Shown piece by piece: positions 25,086-34,680 of a DNA stretch of 34,680 nucleotides. Each line of letters begins with the position of its first letter. The stretch's first letter is position 1. Source of the stretch: Chromera velia (lineage: Eukaryota; Sar; Chromeraceae); the NCBI GenBank assembly GCA_018398765.1, contig JAHBMJ010000787.1, positions 1-34,680 on the forward strand, written 5' to 3'. The position numbers were made by a program, and so were the translations under genes. Under the pieces are notes generated by a model that was not told the DNA's origin, made no database searches, and saw nothing but the letters and a program-made list of their open reading frames with translations.

Positions 25086-25637
25086 ATATCAAAAGAAAAA
25101 AAAAAAGAAAATTAGCTAAAAACCAAATTAGTTTTTTTCTTATGATTTTCTAGAATAACACCTGAACAACTGTTGTTTGGGGTGTTGCATGGGTATTACA
25201 CAATGCACAAGCCTGAGTGTTGCTTAGAAGAAAAAAAAAGAAAAAAAGAAAATCAAAAATCAATTTTAAGCAATTACTTTTTTTTTTTTAATCATAAGAT
25301 GATCAAAGGGTTTCATTGCAACGAATAATGCTAGAGGTACTGCTTCCTGCCTCAGAGTGCTAATCGATCGACCATCCAAAAGACACACACACTCGCACCG
25401 TTGACTGTAGAGGCTATCTACTGATTTAAATAGGCCCCATGTGGAGAGCATTCTCAGTTCCGGTTTAAGCGAGTTCCGTAGCTGCGCTTGCTGCCGTGTG
25501 GTCCTTACCATATTTCGGGCAGGGTTCAGTGGGCGGGCCCATCAGCTCTTCTTAAACTCGTGCCTGTTCTCTTCCGGGGGGTATCGCGGGCATGAGCGTG
25601 TGAGCGTGCTAAATTACTTTTTTATTTTTTTTTATAT
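25086..25637. other. AT-rich spacer between inverted copies C and D
   Basis: No gene supported. Contains A-rich AAAAGAAAA tracts on both sides of a non-repetitive core around 25140-25240 and ordinary sequence to 25637. An 81-aa minus-strand frame (25266-25511) has no recognisable features. Confidence 0.4.
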
Positions 25638-25838
25638 GGGGAGCCTAGAATCAGCGGGAAATCAGCGGGAAATCTGTAGAAATCTGTGGGAAATTTCAGC
25701 CCAGATTTTCCATCAATTTCCCAGTGAAATTCCCCTAGAAATTCCCACGGATTTCCCTCAGATTTCCCTCGGATTTCACTAGGATTTCCCATCAATTTCC
25801 CACAGTTTCCCCTACGATTCCATATTTTTTTATAGGGC
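25638..25838 (+). repeat. GATTTCC-family repeat, copy D
   Basis: Starts GGGAGCCTAGAATCAGCGGG, runs through GATTTCCC units and ends CCATATTTTTTTATAGGG. It is an inverted partner of copy C with about 550 bp between. Confidence 0.8.
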
Positions 25839-26769
25839 GGAGCCCTAGACCTGCATGCCCGTTATCTGACATGATTTAGATGAATTTACGTGACTAGGAT
25901 AGAATAGGATTAAATTCCGATCAATGCCTAGATTAATGCATGTCTAGAGCTAGGTCTGAAGGATTGACCTCCTGCCCCAATGCCGAGCGTTCGACGTGTG
26001 GCATCCTAGGCGGCATCCAGTAAAAGCGCATACACGCGTTGGAATTTAAGTGAATTTACATATCTAGTTACATGTAAATTTTGAATGTATAAATTCACAC
26101 TCAAAATTCACTGTGGAATTTGATTTTTAAATTCATTTTAAAATGATCAACAACAACAACTAGAACAACAATCAATAAATATAATTTTGGGATAACACTT
26201 CGCTTTCTGTGTATGGTCGTCGGACAAGCCTTGAATCCTCAGTCCAATGCTATTCCCGTAACATAATTTTATTGGAAGAGGGATTGATTTTATCAATATT
26301 TATAATTTCTTGATCTATATAGTTGTTCATCGCCCCCCTTACAAGCCTTTTTTAGTTCCGCAAAACATAATTTTCCCTGGAAGTTACCCGGCTGCTCCCT
26401 TAGTAAATCTAGTGGTGAGTGGCTGGACGTTTCTCGACAGCGCAGATACCACCACTCTGCCAGTGACTGCAACGTGAATATCGATTTTTACCTTTCACGT
26501 CGCCTGCCTCCCTAACTTTCTTGTAGTTTCCCCCACTTTTTCTGTACTTAACTTGAGGAGTAGAAAAAATCCGTTCTGCAGTGCGCCCTCATATAAACTC
26601 TTTTCCCTTCATCGAATTCCTTCCATGCACATGCAGTGTGAGACAGTATTTGTACAGGATCCTTCCTTCTCCACGGCTTCACCGTCTCCTCCTCCCTCGT
26701 TCCTTCATTCCCTCCCCTTCACACCGAGTTCTTTTTTTCTGGAACCACCACATGATGGTCTCTTTTCCC
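25839..26769. other. AT-rich gene-free DNA with TGAATTTAC motifs, then calpain 3' flank
   Basis: TGAATTTAC-type motifs at about 25880-25895 and 26040-26125, then AACAACAAC repeats near 26147-26175. Sequence from about 26450 to 26769 returns to pyrimidine-rich composition and is probably the 3' region of the calpain gene on the minus strand. No gene seen. Confidence 0.5.
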
Positions 26770-27030
26770 TCACATGATAGTGCAGCAGGAGCTGTTGTTC
26801 TCTGCTGCCTTCACGGCGGGGACCTGCACCTTCACGGCCCCGATCTCCGTCTTGGCCTTCCCGGCAGCCCCCTTGGCAGCATCTGTCGGGGGGGTGCCGT
26901 AAGTCTTGTACCTCTCCCCCTCGTACTCAGAGTCGTCGTAGTCATCGGGATCATCGAAGGAGTAGTCGTCGTAGCCCTCCCCTGCAGGCACACACAACAA
27001 GACACACACACACACAAACACACTCACGAG

Positions 27031-27062
<32 letters not shown>

Positions 27063-29833
27063 TTCACACACATCAAAACACACTCTCTTTTTCATCTACA
27101 GACCTCCGTAGTGGTCCTCAAAGACGTAGGGTCCCCCCTTAGGCTCAAAATCGGCGTCTTCCCACTCGCCCTGATCCTCCTCCCACCCGTCCTCGTCCCA
27201 GTCTGCATGGTCGTCCTCGTCATCCCACCCCATGTCCTCCTCCATCCCAGGGCCGTTGATGTACTCTGGGGACCCGATGGGAGGAGAGGAAGCTCCCGTC
27301 TCCGTCTCGCCTGTGCCTTCCTTGGCCATTGAGCGTGGAGAGACACAGGAGTGGTTGAAGCGACTGGCAAAGTCCGCCCAGGTCATCCAGAACTGACCGT
27401 CCGCCTTCCCACTAACCCCGAGTTCTGCTTTGAGTTCTGGTGTCCATCTGCTGGACTTGTCGGAGAAGTCCCCCTTCCACTCGTGAGTGGCCCCCCCTCC
27501 CCAGGGGTTTCTCAGTTTGCAGAGCCTGAGGCCGTGCTGGGGAAGGTCAACGACTCGCAGCAGTGTGTAGGCGTGGCCCTCGACCAGACCGTCTTCGCGA
27601 GTCTTCTCCGCACCTGCGTGCGTCACACAAGTATTTTTGAGCTCCCGAGAGAGCGTGAGTAAGCCCAGAGAGCCAAGGAGAGAGACGCACGTGGAGCTGG
27701 ACGATGAATCCCATGCTTCAAAGGAAGCAAAGGGGGCAACTAGCGGATTGCAAGACTCATGCTGGAGAAACGAGAAGGAGGAAAAGAGACAGCCACAGAG
27801 GCTCACCATACAACTGAGGGGGGATAGTTACAGAAAGAGAATCACATCATCGGTGAAAAATCACAGGAAGGAAAAAGAGTACGCAGGGCTTAATTCCAGG
27901 AGGCAGCGAGGAGACACAGAAGAAAAAGAGTACGCAGGGCTTAATTCCAGGAGGCAGCTAGGAGACACAGAAGAGAAGAGAAGAAAAGAAAACGGAGGAG
28001 GACATGCAGACAGAAGAGAAAGGAAGGGATCGGGAAGCCGACAGAACATTTCAGATCCAAAAAAGGAACCCTGAAGATTTTTCCGAGGCATTGAAAGGAG
28101 GCAGAGTGTGGAATGGAGAGTTTGTGAGATGTGTGTGCATGTGTGCCTGAGATATTCAGAACCAACTGTACATATTTCCATTTCAGATCAACCACCGAAC
28201 TGAAACGCAAAACCCAAATTTGACCGAACGTACCTGCGGAAATGGAGCACGAGATGATGAACTTTTTCTTGTCGTACTCGCTGAAGACATCAAAGAGTTC
28301 CTCGTCCGTGGCGAACTGGTCGGGCTCGTATGTGGTGACTATGGTGCGACGTTTTATCTGCTCCTCCACTGCCACCCTGGCGCGCTCCCACTTCTGTTTG
28401 CCTCCTTCCTTGTCCCACACGTACTGCTCGGCTGATCTGCATGCAGTGATTTGCAAACCAAGGCAAAGAATGAAAGCATGCCTCGATCAGTTCGCTTCGG
28501 GAGACGGTCTTGCATCGGGAGTGAATCTTCTGGCCTTGACAAGACCGGAAAGGACCTGAGTCCGAACCTGCACATAAATCAGGGCAGTAACAGAGAAAGA
28601 AACACAGTCGAATCTTTGCGTACAGTCCTCTTCTGATGTCTCTACACCCCCCCCCCTGACTGACCCGGTGAGGCACTGGAACGCCACACTGCAAATTCCT
28701 CCGACGAGACGCTCGTAGTTTCCGAAAAACTTCGCAAACGCCTTCTCGAGCAGCATGCACCAGAGCTCATTCCCGACTGGCTTGGCGAATCTAGGTCTTC
28801 CCTTCTTCATCCACCACTTCATCTCTTCACAGGGAATGTGGTCGTCGATCGTGAATGACACCCACGCCTTCTTGGTGACGTCGTACAGCTGCATCTCATA
28901 CCTTCCCTCTGGGTTGAATTCCTTTGTTTTGAACAATCTCTTGATTGCCCATGGGAACTCAGCCACTGCAGCCATCGAGGCAATCAACCAACAGTTCCCC
29001 AAATCACCCTGAACGAGATCACCAGGATCAACCGTGTTGAACAGTTTCGAAAACTGCTTCCCCTTTTGGAAAGACAGCTGTGACGCACGCATCCACGAAG
29101 TCGGCTCCTTTGAGCCTACAGACTTCTGGCACGGCTTGAACTGAGGATCGATGAAACCGTCGGGCACTTCGGGTGCTGCCCATCGCTTCTTCGACCACAC
29201 CTCCACGCGCAGATTCTTGTCTTTTGCCATTCTGGGTCCGTCTGCAATCTCCCAGGGCTCATCGATCTGCTCAGGCAACAGCGCGTCCATGTCGGGATTC
29301 GAAGCGTACTTAGCATCGTCGCCCAAAGTGTCACCGATACGCCACTCGCCCTGTTTGAAGTACAGGAACAGAGTGCGACCGTTGTACGGACCGAATTTGT
29401 ACGCAGGGCGGCCGTTGTAGTCTTCCTTCAGTTTGACATATCCTCCGTTGATCATCGCATTGGGACCCTCACGCCCCATCAGCACAATTCGGGGAGCGGC
29501 TTTCTTCGTGGCCCCTCCTCCCACCTGCATCTCCTTGATTGTTGCGGGGAAAGCAACAAAGTTGTTCTCCTCCAAACTCCATCCCATGAAGGGCATCGTG
29601 ATCGCTTTGGGATCTGCAGCATCCTCGGGACAGTATGCGTAGATGCCTGTACCTCCCAGCTCGTCGGAAATATGCCATCCCATCCCGCCTGTCGCGAAGT
29701 TCTTCCAATAGAGGTACAAACCGGAAGACTGATTCTTGAAGGCAACACGGCCGTCATTCTCAGTCTTTAGCTGAGCGTACTGTCCACCCGTTCCATTGGG
29801 TGTGCCCTGAATGATTAGAATTTTGTCGGGCAT
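26770..29833 (-). CDS. Calpain-type cysteine protease with duplicated N-terminal module and CaaX-like end
   Basis: Four exons (29833-28665, 28436-28234, 27613-27104, 26981-26770) join in phase to 697 aa. Calpains are cytosolic, normally Ca2+-activated, limited-cleavage proteases. The full triad is present: Cys281 in QGDLGNCWLIAS, His471 in EGHAYTLL and Asn493 in LRNPWG, with FWMTWADFASRFN closing the catalytic domain. Residues 1-215 hold two similar modules of about 100 aa (GGQYAQLKTENDGRVAFKN...LYLYWKN...GWHISDELGGTGIYAY and GGYVKLKEDYNGRPAYKF...LFLYFKQGEWRIGDTLG). After the protease core comes a very acidic stretch rich in DD, ED and WD (DMGWDDEDDHADWDEDGWEE) and a Tyr/Asp-rich segment. The protein ends NNSSCCTIM, so the last four residues CTIM fit a CaaX box with a preceding Cys. 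No EF-hand domain or transmembrane segment is seen. Start chosen as the first Met of the long open frame. Confidence 0.93.
26986..27060 (-). repeat. (GT)n-rich tract at the last calpain splice acceptor
   Basis: On the plus strand (CA)n. Read on the minus strand it is (GT)n leading into GTGTGCCTGCAG, the acceptor of calpain exon 4, across the intron 27103-26982. Confidence 0.9.
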
Positions 29834-30216
29834 GCTGTGAGACTACAGCGAGAAGCACCTCTGTACACTGAGGTTGAAGTTGGAGGACGGTCAGTTGATG
29901 CAACAGTGAAGCAACACAAGATGAGAAGTGTCAGATGTGTACAAGCCAACGCCCCTCGTTCCCTAAAAACGCTGTCACGGGTGGTGATCGGTCTTTTCTG
30001 TGCCAAGAAGCGCTTAGAGTCTGTGATCGAAGGCTTCTCAAAGTTTATATCTCGAACAGCCCACGTACAACGTTAACAACATGCAGCTATAGGTTGCTTT
30101 CGCTTTGCTAAAGGTCAGACAACATTGCGGCGATTAATCGGATTGATTCAATCTGACGCATGCGCGCGCTTCGCGAAAAATATAGGCGCGAGAGCCATGC
30201 ACGCATATTCATACGT
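29834..30216. other. Upstream region of the calpain gene
   Basis: Probable promoter and 5' UTR of the minus-strand calpain; no element assignable. The palindromic repeat begins at its distal edge. Confidence 0.4.
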
Positions 30217-31168
30217 ACGGGATACACCCAACCAGTTGGGTGAGTGCCTCGGGGGGCCATTTAGGGGGTCGGCCATAATTTGATTGCATGTTGGGCATGT
30301 CTTGCCTGCAATGCATGCATGGGCAAATGGCAGGGGCCACGGCAACGTGCGCAAAATATGCTTTTCGGGACCGCGTATGAACACATATATGCAATTAACT
30401 CCGTGCGAGTTATACTGGAGGGGCACGTATCATGAAGAGCGAAGTATATAATATTATAATGCGATCGTGGCTCCGTGTAAGTTGCTCGAGGGGCATATTT
30501 TAGAATTTGGGTGACACCAACCGTGACGGAGACAGAACCGAATCCCCTCCCAAAAAAATGAAAAAATGCGTTATGCGGATACGTGTGATCTCAGGGCCTC
30601 TCAGCTAATATCAGCAGAGCTGAGCTGCCCCCCGAGGCGATATGTTCGGCTCATGGCATGGCATTATATGATATCATTAAAGGATCCAGGCTGACGGCCA
30701 GGATGTGTCTATCGCCTCCGGGGGCAGCTCAGCTTTGCTGGGCTCAGCCGAGAGGCCCTGAGAACGCACGCAGTCGCATATCGCGCTCTTCAAATTTTGG
30801 GGGGGGAGATCGATGTAACGCTTAAATATGCGGCAGAAATCGGATCTCGACGTGCGTGCGTCACTCTGCGTGCATCATTTCCACGATAATTAATCGGGTA
30901 TTCTTGCATACATCGATCGATACATACTTTGCTCTTTATGATACGTGCCCATCAAGTAACTCGCACGAACTTAATTGCATATGTGTTCATGCGCGGTCCC
31001 GAAAAGCATATTTTATGCACGTTGCCGTGGCCCCCGCCATTTGCCCATACATGCATTGCAGGTAAGACATGCCGAAGCCCCTGATGGTTTTCATCATGCA
31101 ATCAAATTATGGCTAACCCCCTAAATAGCCCCCCGAGGCACTCACGTAACTAGTTGGGTGTATCCCGT
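30217..31168. mobile_element. 0.95-kb nested palindromic (foldback-type) repeat element
   Basis: Imperfect inverted arms at about 30217-30449 and 30922-31168 share GGGATACACCCAAC, AGTGCCTCGGGGGG, ATAATTTGATTGCATG, GGCAAATGGC and GGGCACGTATCAT in reverse orientation. A second, inner inverted pair lies at 30589-30642 and 30709-30763 (CTCAGGGCCTCTC ... GCTGAGCTGCCCCC ... GAGGCGATA). The left tip itself contains the hairpin CACCCAACCAGTTGGGTG. No protein frame is convincing. This looks like a foldback or long-TIR non-autonomous DNA element. A clear target duplication was not found. Confidence 0.65.
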
Positions 31169-31180
31169 ATCATATAACGT

Positions 31181-31540
31181 GATACACCCAACCAGTTGGG
31201 TGAGTACCTTGGGGGGTATCAGTGGTTTGAATTATAAGATCGCGCGCGTGTCTCGACTGTGCATGTTTATGCAAGTATGCACTTTCTCAGGGCCCTCGGG
31301 CAGGGCTAAGCTGCCCCCTGAGGCGACTCCGTATCAGTGACTTGAGGGGCATGTACATATATTAAGTCGAAGTGATCGCAGCTCCGTACAAGTTTCTGTC
31401 ATAATTTTGCGTGACATCGATTCCCCCCCAAAATGATGGGAGAGCTGCGATATGTGAGTGCATGCGAACTCAGGGCCTCTCAGCTGATCTCAGCAAAGCT
31501 GAGCTACCCCCCAAGGCAAAAGCAACACATGGATACAGCC
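31181..31540. repeat. Second, degraded copy of the palindromic element
   Basis: Begins GATACACCCAACCAGTTGGG like the left tip of the 30217-31168 element, and carries two divergent CTCAGGGCC...GCTGAGCTRCCCCC modules at about 31288-31327 and 31479-31528. The outer right arm is missing. Confidence 0.6.
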
Positions 31541-31583
31541 AATGACGCAACAATATAGCAACCCCCCTGACACTCTAGTAAGT

Positions 31584-31722
31584 GCCGCGCCGTAGGCGCG
31601 GCCAGACTTGAAACATCTGTGCCGCCGGCGCGGCTAAAGTAAAGTACACTTAAATTTTTTTGTGGAAGGCGCATGAAGGCGCAGACAGTACGTTTTGAAA
31701 GAACTACGCCGCAGGCGCGGCC
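31584..31722 (+). repeat. Three GC-rich hairpin repeats
   Basis: GCCGCGCCGTAGGCGCGGCC (31584-31603), GCCGCCGGCGCGGC (31621-31634) and CGCCGCAGGCGCGGCC (31707-31722). Each is a near-palindrome, and two are followed by a related (T)TGAAA.ATCT flank. They stand out against AT-rich surroundings. Confidence 0.75.
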
Positions 31723-32563
31723 AGTATTGAAAAATCTATTTCAAGACAGACTGGAGTATCAGTTTTCAAGAAATTCTACATAAAACAGTAAACTGTCAGT
31801 TTAAACAGTTTTTAAACTCATTTTTCGTCTCTTTAATGAGGCGCACTGCTTTCATCCGACAATGTCTGCACACTGGTCAGGGTCTAGGGTCAGGGTATGC
31901 ATGTAGTTTAGTGTATGCATTATATGCATGTATGCGTGCAGTGTATCAAATCGAATTATATCGAATTCATACACGTGGCACATTCAGTCGTACATGCATG
32001 CATAGGTGCACTGTCGATACAGCAAGGGAAATCAGAACACGATGATAAAAGCATTCTCCGCAGAATGGAACCTCTTCTCGTTTCGCCTTGGATGCATTGA
32101 AAGGAGAGTGAACAGCGAAACACATTCCGGTCAGCGACTGGTTTCTCTCACTCCGATTAAATTACGAAATCTTTTTTAGCGCGTCTTCGCACCCAATTCT
32201 TGGACTAGCTCTTGCATGGATGACGCAGCAAAGAAGAAAAAAGAATGAAAGAACAGGAAAAACGAGGATGAACACATGAAGCCAACAATGGCCATTCCGT
32301 TTGTCGACGTCTCGCTTGATCAAGAGACGCGAAAAAAGCAAATCAATACAAAGCGACGGAAGAGAGAGACTCAATCTCTCAGGCGTACGACTGTGGCGAT
32401 TAAGAGGCGGGACATTGACGCACGCACACAGACACAAAAGCTGGAAGTCAGTTTGTTCGGGTGCGAGAAGGGCTCCGTCCGTGTGCAACGCTCAGCAGGC
32501 AGTTTGGCCTACAGGCAGCGAGCCCGTCGGTCGATCTGGGCAGGTGGGCGAAGGGGAGGGCAG

Positions 32564-32601
<38 letters not shown>

Positions 32602-33661
32602 AAGAAAGAAAGAAAAGAACGAAAACCGACAGACTGCTCTGCCGGTCTCCCCCTCCTAAGCCGTGCAGAGAAGAGAGAATTAAGAGGGCTGGCGTTCTCG
32701 TTCGCTTGTCTGTGCGTCTTTTGTGTTTTCTCCCCTCTCCTCTTCTTCTGCCGTTAGGTATTCATTGACTCACGGCACCAAAATGCAGCATACCGCCTCA
32801 CCTTATCCAAGCTGTCTCCTGCTTTCGCGCGTGTGCTGCAGAACCGGCCCTCTCGGACTTTGTGTGTGTAAAAAAACACCCAGAGAGGCGCGGAGGGACA
32901 AGAGAGCGAAACAGGAAGAGCAGAAGGGACAGCCCATTGGCAGGCAGGCAGGCAGGCTGTTGATGTGATTTCTGTACTCTTTTTTCTGTTCTCGGGTCTT
33001 CCCGGAGAGACAACACGACGCGCCCTTTCACCTCACTGAATTCAACCCGATGCTTTCCTTTTCTCTTGTATTTCTTCGTCCCTTTCCGCAGGAGCAAAAA
33101 GAAAAATTCTGGAAAGAAAACAGACGAAACAAAAACAGTTCATGTAGCAGCATCTAGAGAAGAACACACATGGGAAAGCAAAGCACAGCGACCGTCCGAG
33201 GTATGTCCCTGTACAGTATGGCGATTGGGAACAACGAATTCATGACAGTGTGAAAGAGAGAGGGAAGGAGCATGATAAAAGGTTGCTTTGTACAATTTAC
33301 CTCCCCCCCCTCTCTTTGCGTCTGCGTATGCCGAGGCAAGTTCTACCACACTCCAGAAGCACCTCTCACTCTGTAAATCAAGAAATACACAGAAGAACAC
33401 ACACACATGCACATTCACAATCACACAAACGGGGAAACAAACAAACAGACAGACAGGAGGCAGGCTCCATCTAGCAGCCTGTCAACAGAGAGAGTTCTGA
33501 AGAGGGGGAGCTGAGGTGATAACAAAGTCTTTTTGTACAGATTTCTTCGTACTCGAAGTCTCCCTCTGGCCCCTTCTCTCTCTCTCTCTCTTTCTCTCTC
33601 TGCCGCGACGAGTGACTGAATTGATGGATGGATAGATGAACGAGTGGAGCAACACATTCGA
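31723..33661. other. Gene-free spacer with simple repeats
   Basis: No gene supported on either strand. Contains GCATGCAT-type stretches near 31895-31940, a (GA)n(GAAA)n microsatellite at about 32568-32613, a CAGG run at 32940-32955, a CT run at about 33569-33600 and GATG repeats near 33622. The part nearest 33661 is probably 3' UTR of the minus-strand acidic-protein gene. Confidence 0.5.
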
Positions 33662-34114
33662 TCAGAAGGTGGGGGTCCCATCGTTTGACTCTCCTTCCTC
33701 GTCGTTCGAGTCTGCACCATGCAGTGCCAGGAGCATCATACAGCAACAGAAGGGAAGGGAAGCACAGAGAGAAAAGGGATGGATTGACGATGGAGTCACC
33801 TGTGTGTCTCACACAGAAATGGACGGAACCGCAGACAACAGGTGGACGTTGCCATACTCACTCCTCTTTTCACCGTCCTGAGACTGCAGATAGACTGCGG
33901 ACGTGCAAATCAGTCCATCCGATCGCGAAAAAGGAAGAGAAACATAGAGATCGAGAGACAGACAGACAGACAAAGGTGACCCCAAAGTTGAAAGAAATCG
34001 AAGGGAAAAAACAACAAAAAAAGAAGGAAGATCATTCTGCTACACACAGACGGACCGTCATGCTCAAAGAAATCTGAGGCGTAGTCACTGCTGGCATCTG
34101 CCTCCGGATCTTCT

Positions 34115-34152
<38 letters not shown>

Positions 34153-34680
34153 ACGAGTCATGAAGATGAAAGAGTTCGTTCCCATCGCTCACAATGGAGC
34201 TCTTCTAGTAATATTATCACCACATCGCATGAAGAGATCTGTTGATCACTCTGACGACCGTCGGAGAATCTCTCTAACCATTGCATTCTTTCTCTAGATG
34301 CAATGCTCCCTCGTGACGGAGAACAAAACAGAGACAGACGAACAGGACGTAAAGAAATCGGGTCACAAAGAAGCTATGCATCATTCCTCAGGTGGAGTCT
34401 CAAAACTTCCGCGAGCACAAGCAAACAAACGGAGATGCACACCTCCAGCCGTCAATGCGCCGAACAAAACAAAACACAGGCCCGTAAAAACATCGAGTTG
34501 AGTTCGCACACGCACTTCTGGACGGAAGGGAGAGAAGACTAGCAAGGTTTACAGCCACAAATGAAACGACCGATTTTCTGCCTGCCCCGTTCCCGTCCCT
34601 TCACTAGCTGACTCGAGGGCTTCTTCGATCTCTTCAGGAAGATCCTTTTCCCTCTCCGCCGTCTCCTCTGCACCTCCTCC
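33662..34680 (-). CDS. 3' end of a gene for an acidic protein (partial)
   Basis: Function unknown; the 5' part lies beyond the right edge. Three minus-strand exons chain in phase: from the edge (34680) to 34613, ending at GTCAGC; 34114-34056, ending at GTCCGT; and 33711-33662, ending in TGA. The visible 58 residues run GGGAEETAEREKDLPEEIEE, then ALEEDPEADASSDYASDFFE, then HDDSNDEEGESNDGTPTF. The tail is highly acidic and Ser-rich, with several S/T-D/E sites that could be phosphorylated by casein kinase 2. The middle exon follows directly on a (GT)n tract (34118-34150, minus strand). Because the exons are short, confidence rests on three phase-consistent junctions and a uniform acidic composition. 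Confidence 0.55.
34118..34150 (-). repeat. (GT)n microsatellite directly before a splice acceptor
   Basis: Plus-strand (CA)n; on the minus strand (GT)n ends in GTGCAG, the acceptor for exon 34114-34056 of the acidic-protein gene. Confidence 0.9.

Noticed and set aside
28487-28664. Extra calpain exon or read-through after CLTG
   Set aside because: Joining 28665 directly to 28436 keeps phase and gives CLTGSAEQYVWD; frames in between lack calpain features and hit stops.
32276-32768. Plus-strand frames with long Arg-Glu runs
   Set aside because: The charged run is the (GA)n repeat translated; flanks show no conserved feature.

Overview
The window is nuclear DNA from a eukaryote with intron-rich genes, abundant microsatellites and scattered repeats. 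The best guess is a chromerid alga such as Chromera velia, or another alveolate or 'chromalveolate' alga with a red-lineage secondary plastid. This is inference. It rests on a nucleus-encoded plastid ribosomal protein bL21 whose leader looks like a signal peptide followed by a Phe-led transit peptide, an apicomplexan-like BiP ending in HDEL, and a multi-exon calpain. No bacterial-type operons, tRNA or rRNA genes were recognised.

Gene models were built by joining open frames at GT..AG sites whose phases agree. Left to right they are: (1) a small uncharacterised protein, minus, 215-1091, three exons, 189 aa; (2) ER chaperone BiP, plus, 1716-6073, nine exons, 652 aa, read out completely; (3) an incompletely resolved minus-strand gene at about 9881-11490; (4) a plus-strand gene for a probable glycosylated membrane protein, at least 12931-14923, whose last exon runs into a repeat; (5) plastid ribosomal protein L21, minus, 18463-19170, intronless; (6) a secreted or ER-luminal 657-aa protein, plus, 19824-24534, eight exons, with possible remote likeness to Sey1/RHD3 GTPases; (7) a calpain cysteine protease, minus, 26770-29833, four exons, 697 aa, complete Cys/His/Asn triad and a C-terminal CTIM (CaaX-type) end; (8) the 3' end of a minus-strand gene for an acidic protein, 33662 to beyond the window edge. 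Genes 1/2 and 5/6 are divergent pairs sharing upstream regions of about 0.6 kb.

Repeats fill most of the rest. A family with the unit GGAAATC/GATTTCC at roughly 11-bp spacing has four copies (14884-15060, 15329-15468, 24870-25085, 25638-25838). An 844-bp hAT-like non-autonomous element with an 8-bp target duplication lies at 15589-16432. A 0.95-kb nested palindrome (30217-31168) has a degraded relative beside it. GC-rich hairpin repeats lie at 31584-31722. Compound GT/CT/GA microsatellites are frequent, several of them directly at splice acceptors. An assembly gap of 294 N lies at 16887-17180.

The most unusual signals are the splice donors (14 of 27 inferred donors have C at +3, often GTCAGT), the apparent prenylation signal on the calpain, and a repeat that supplies the stop codon and tail of a membrane-protein gene. 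No undescribed defence or biosynthetic system was recognised.
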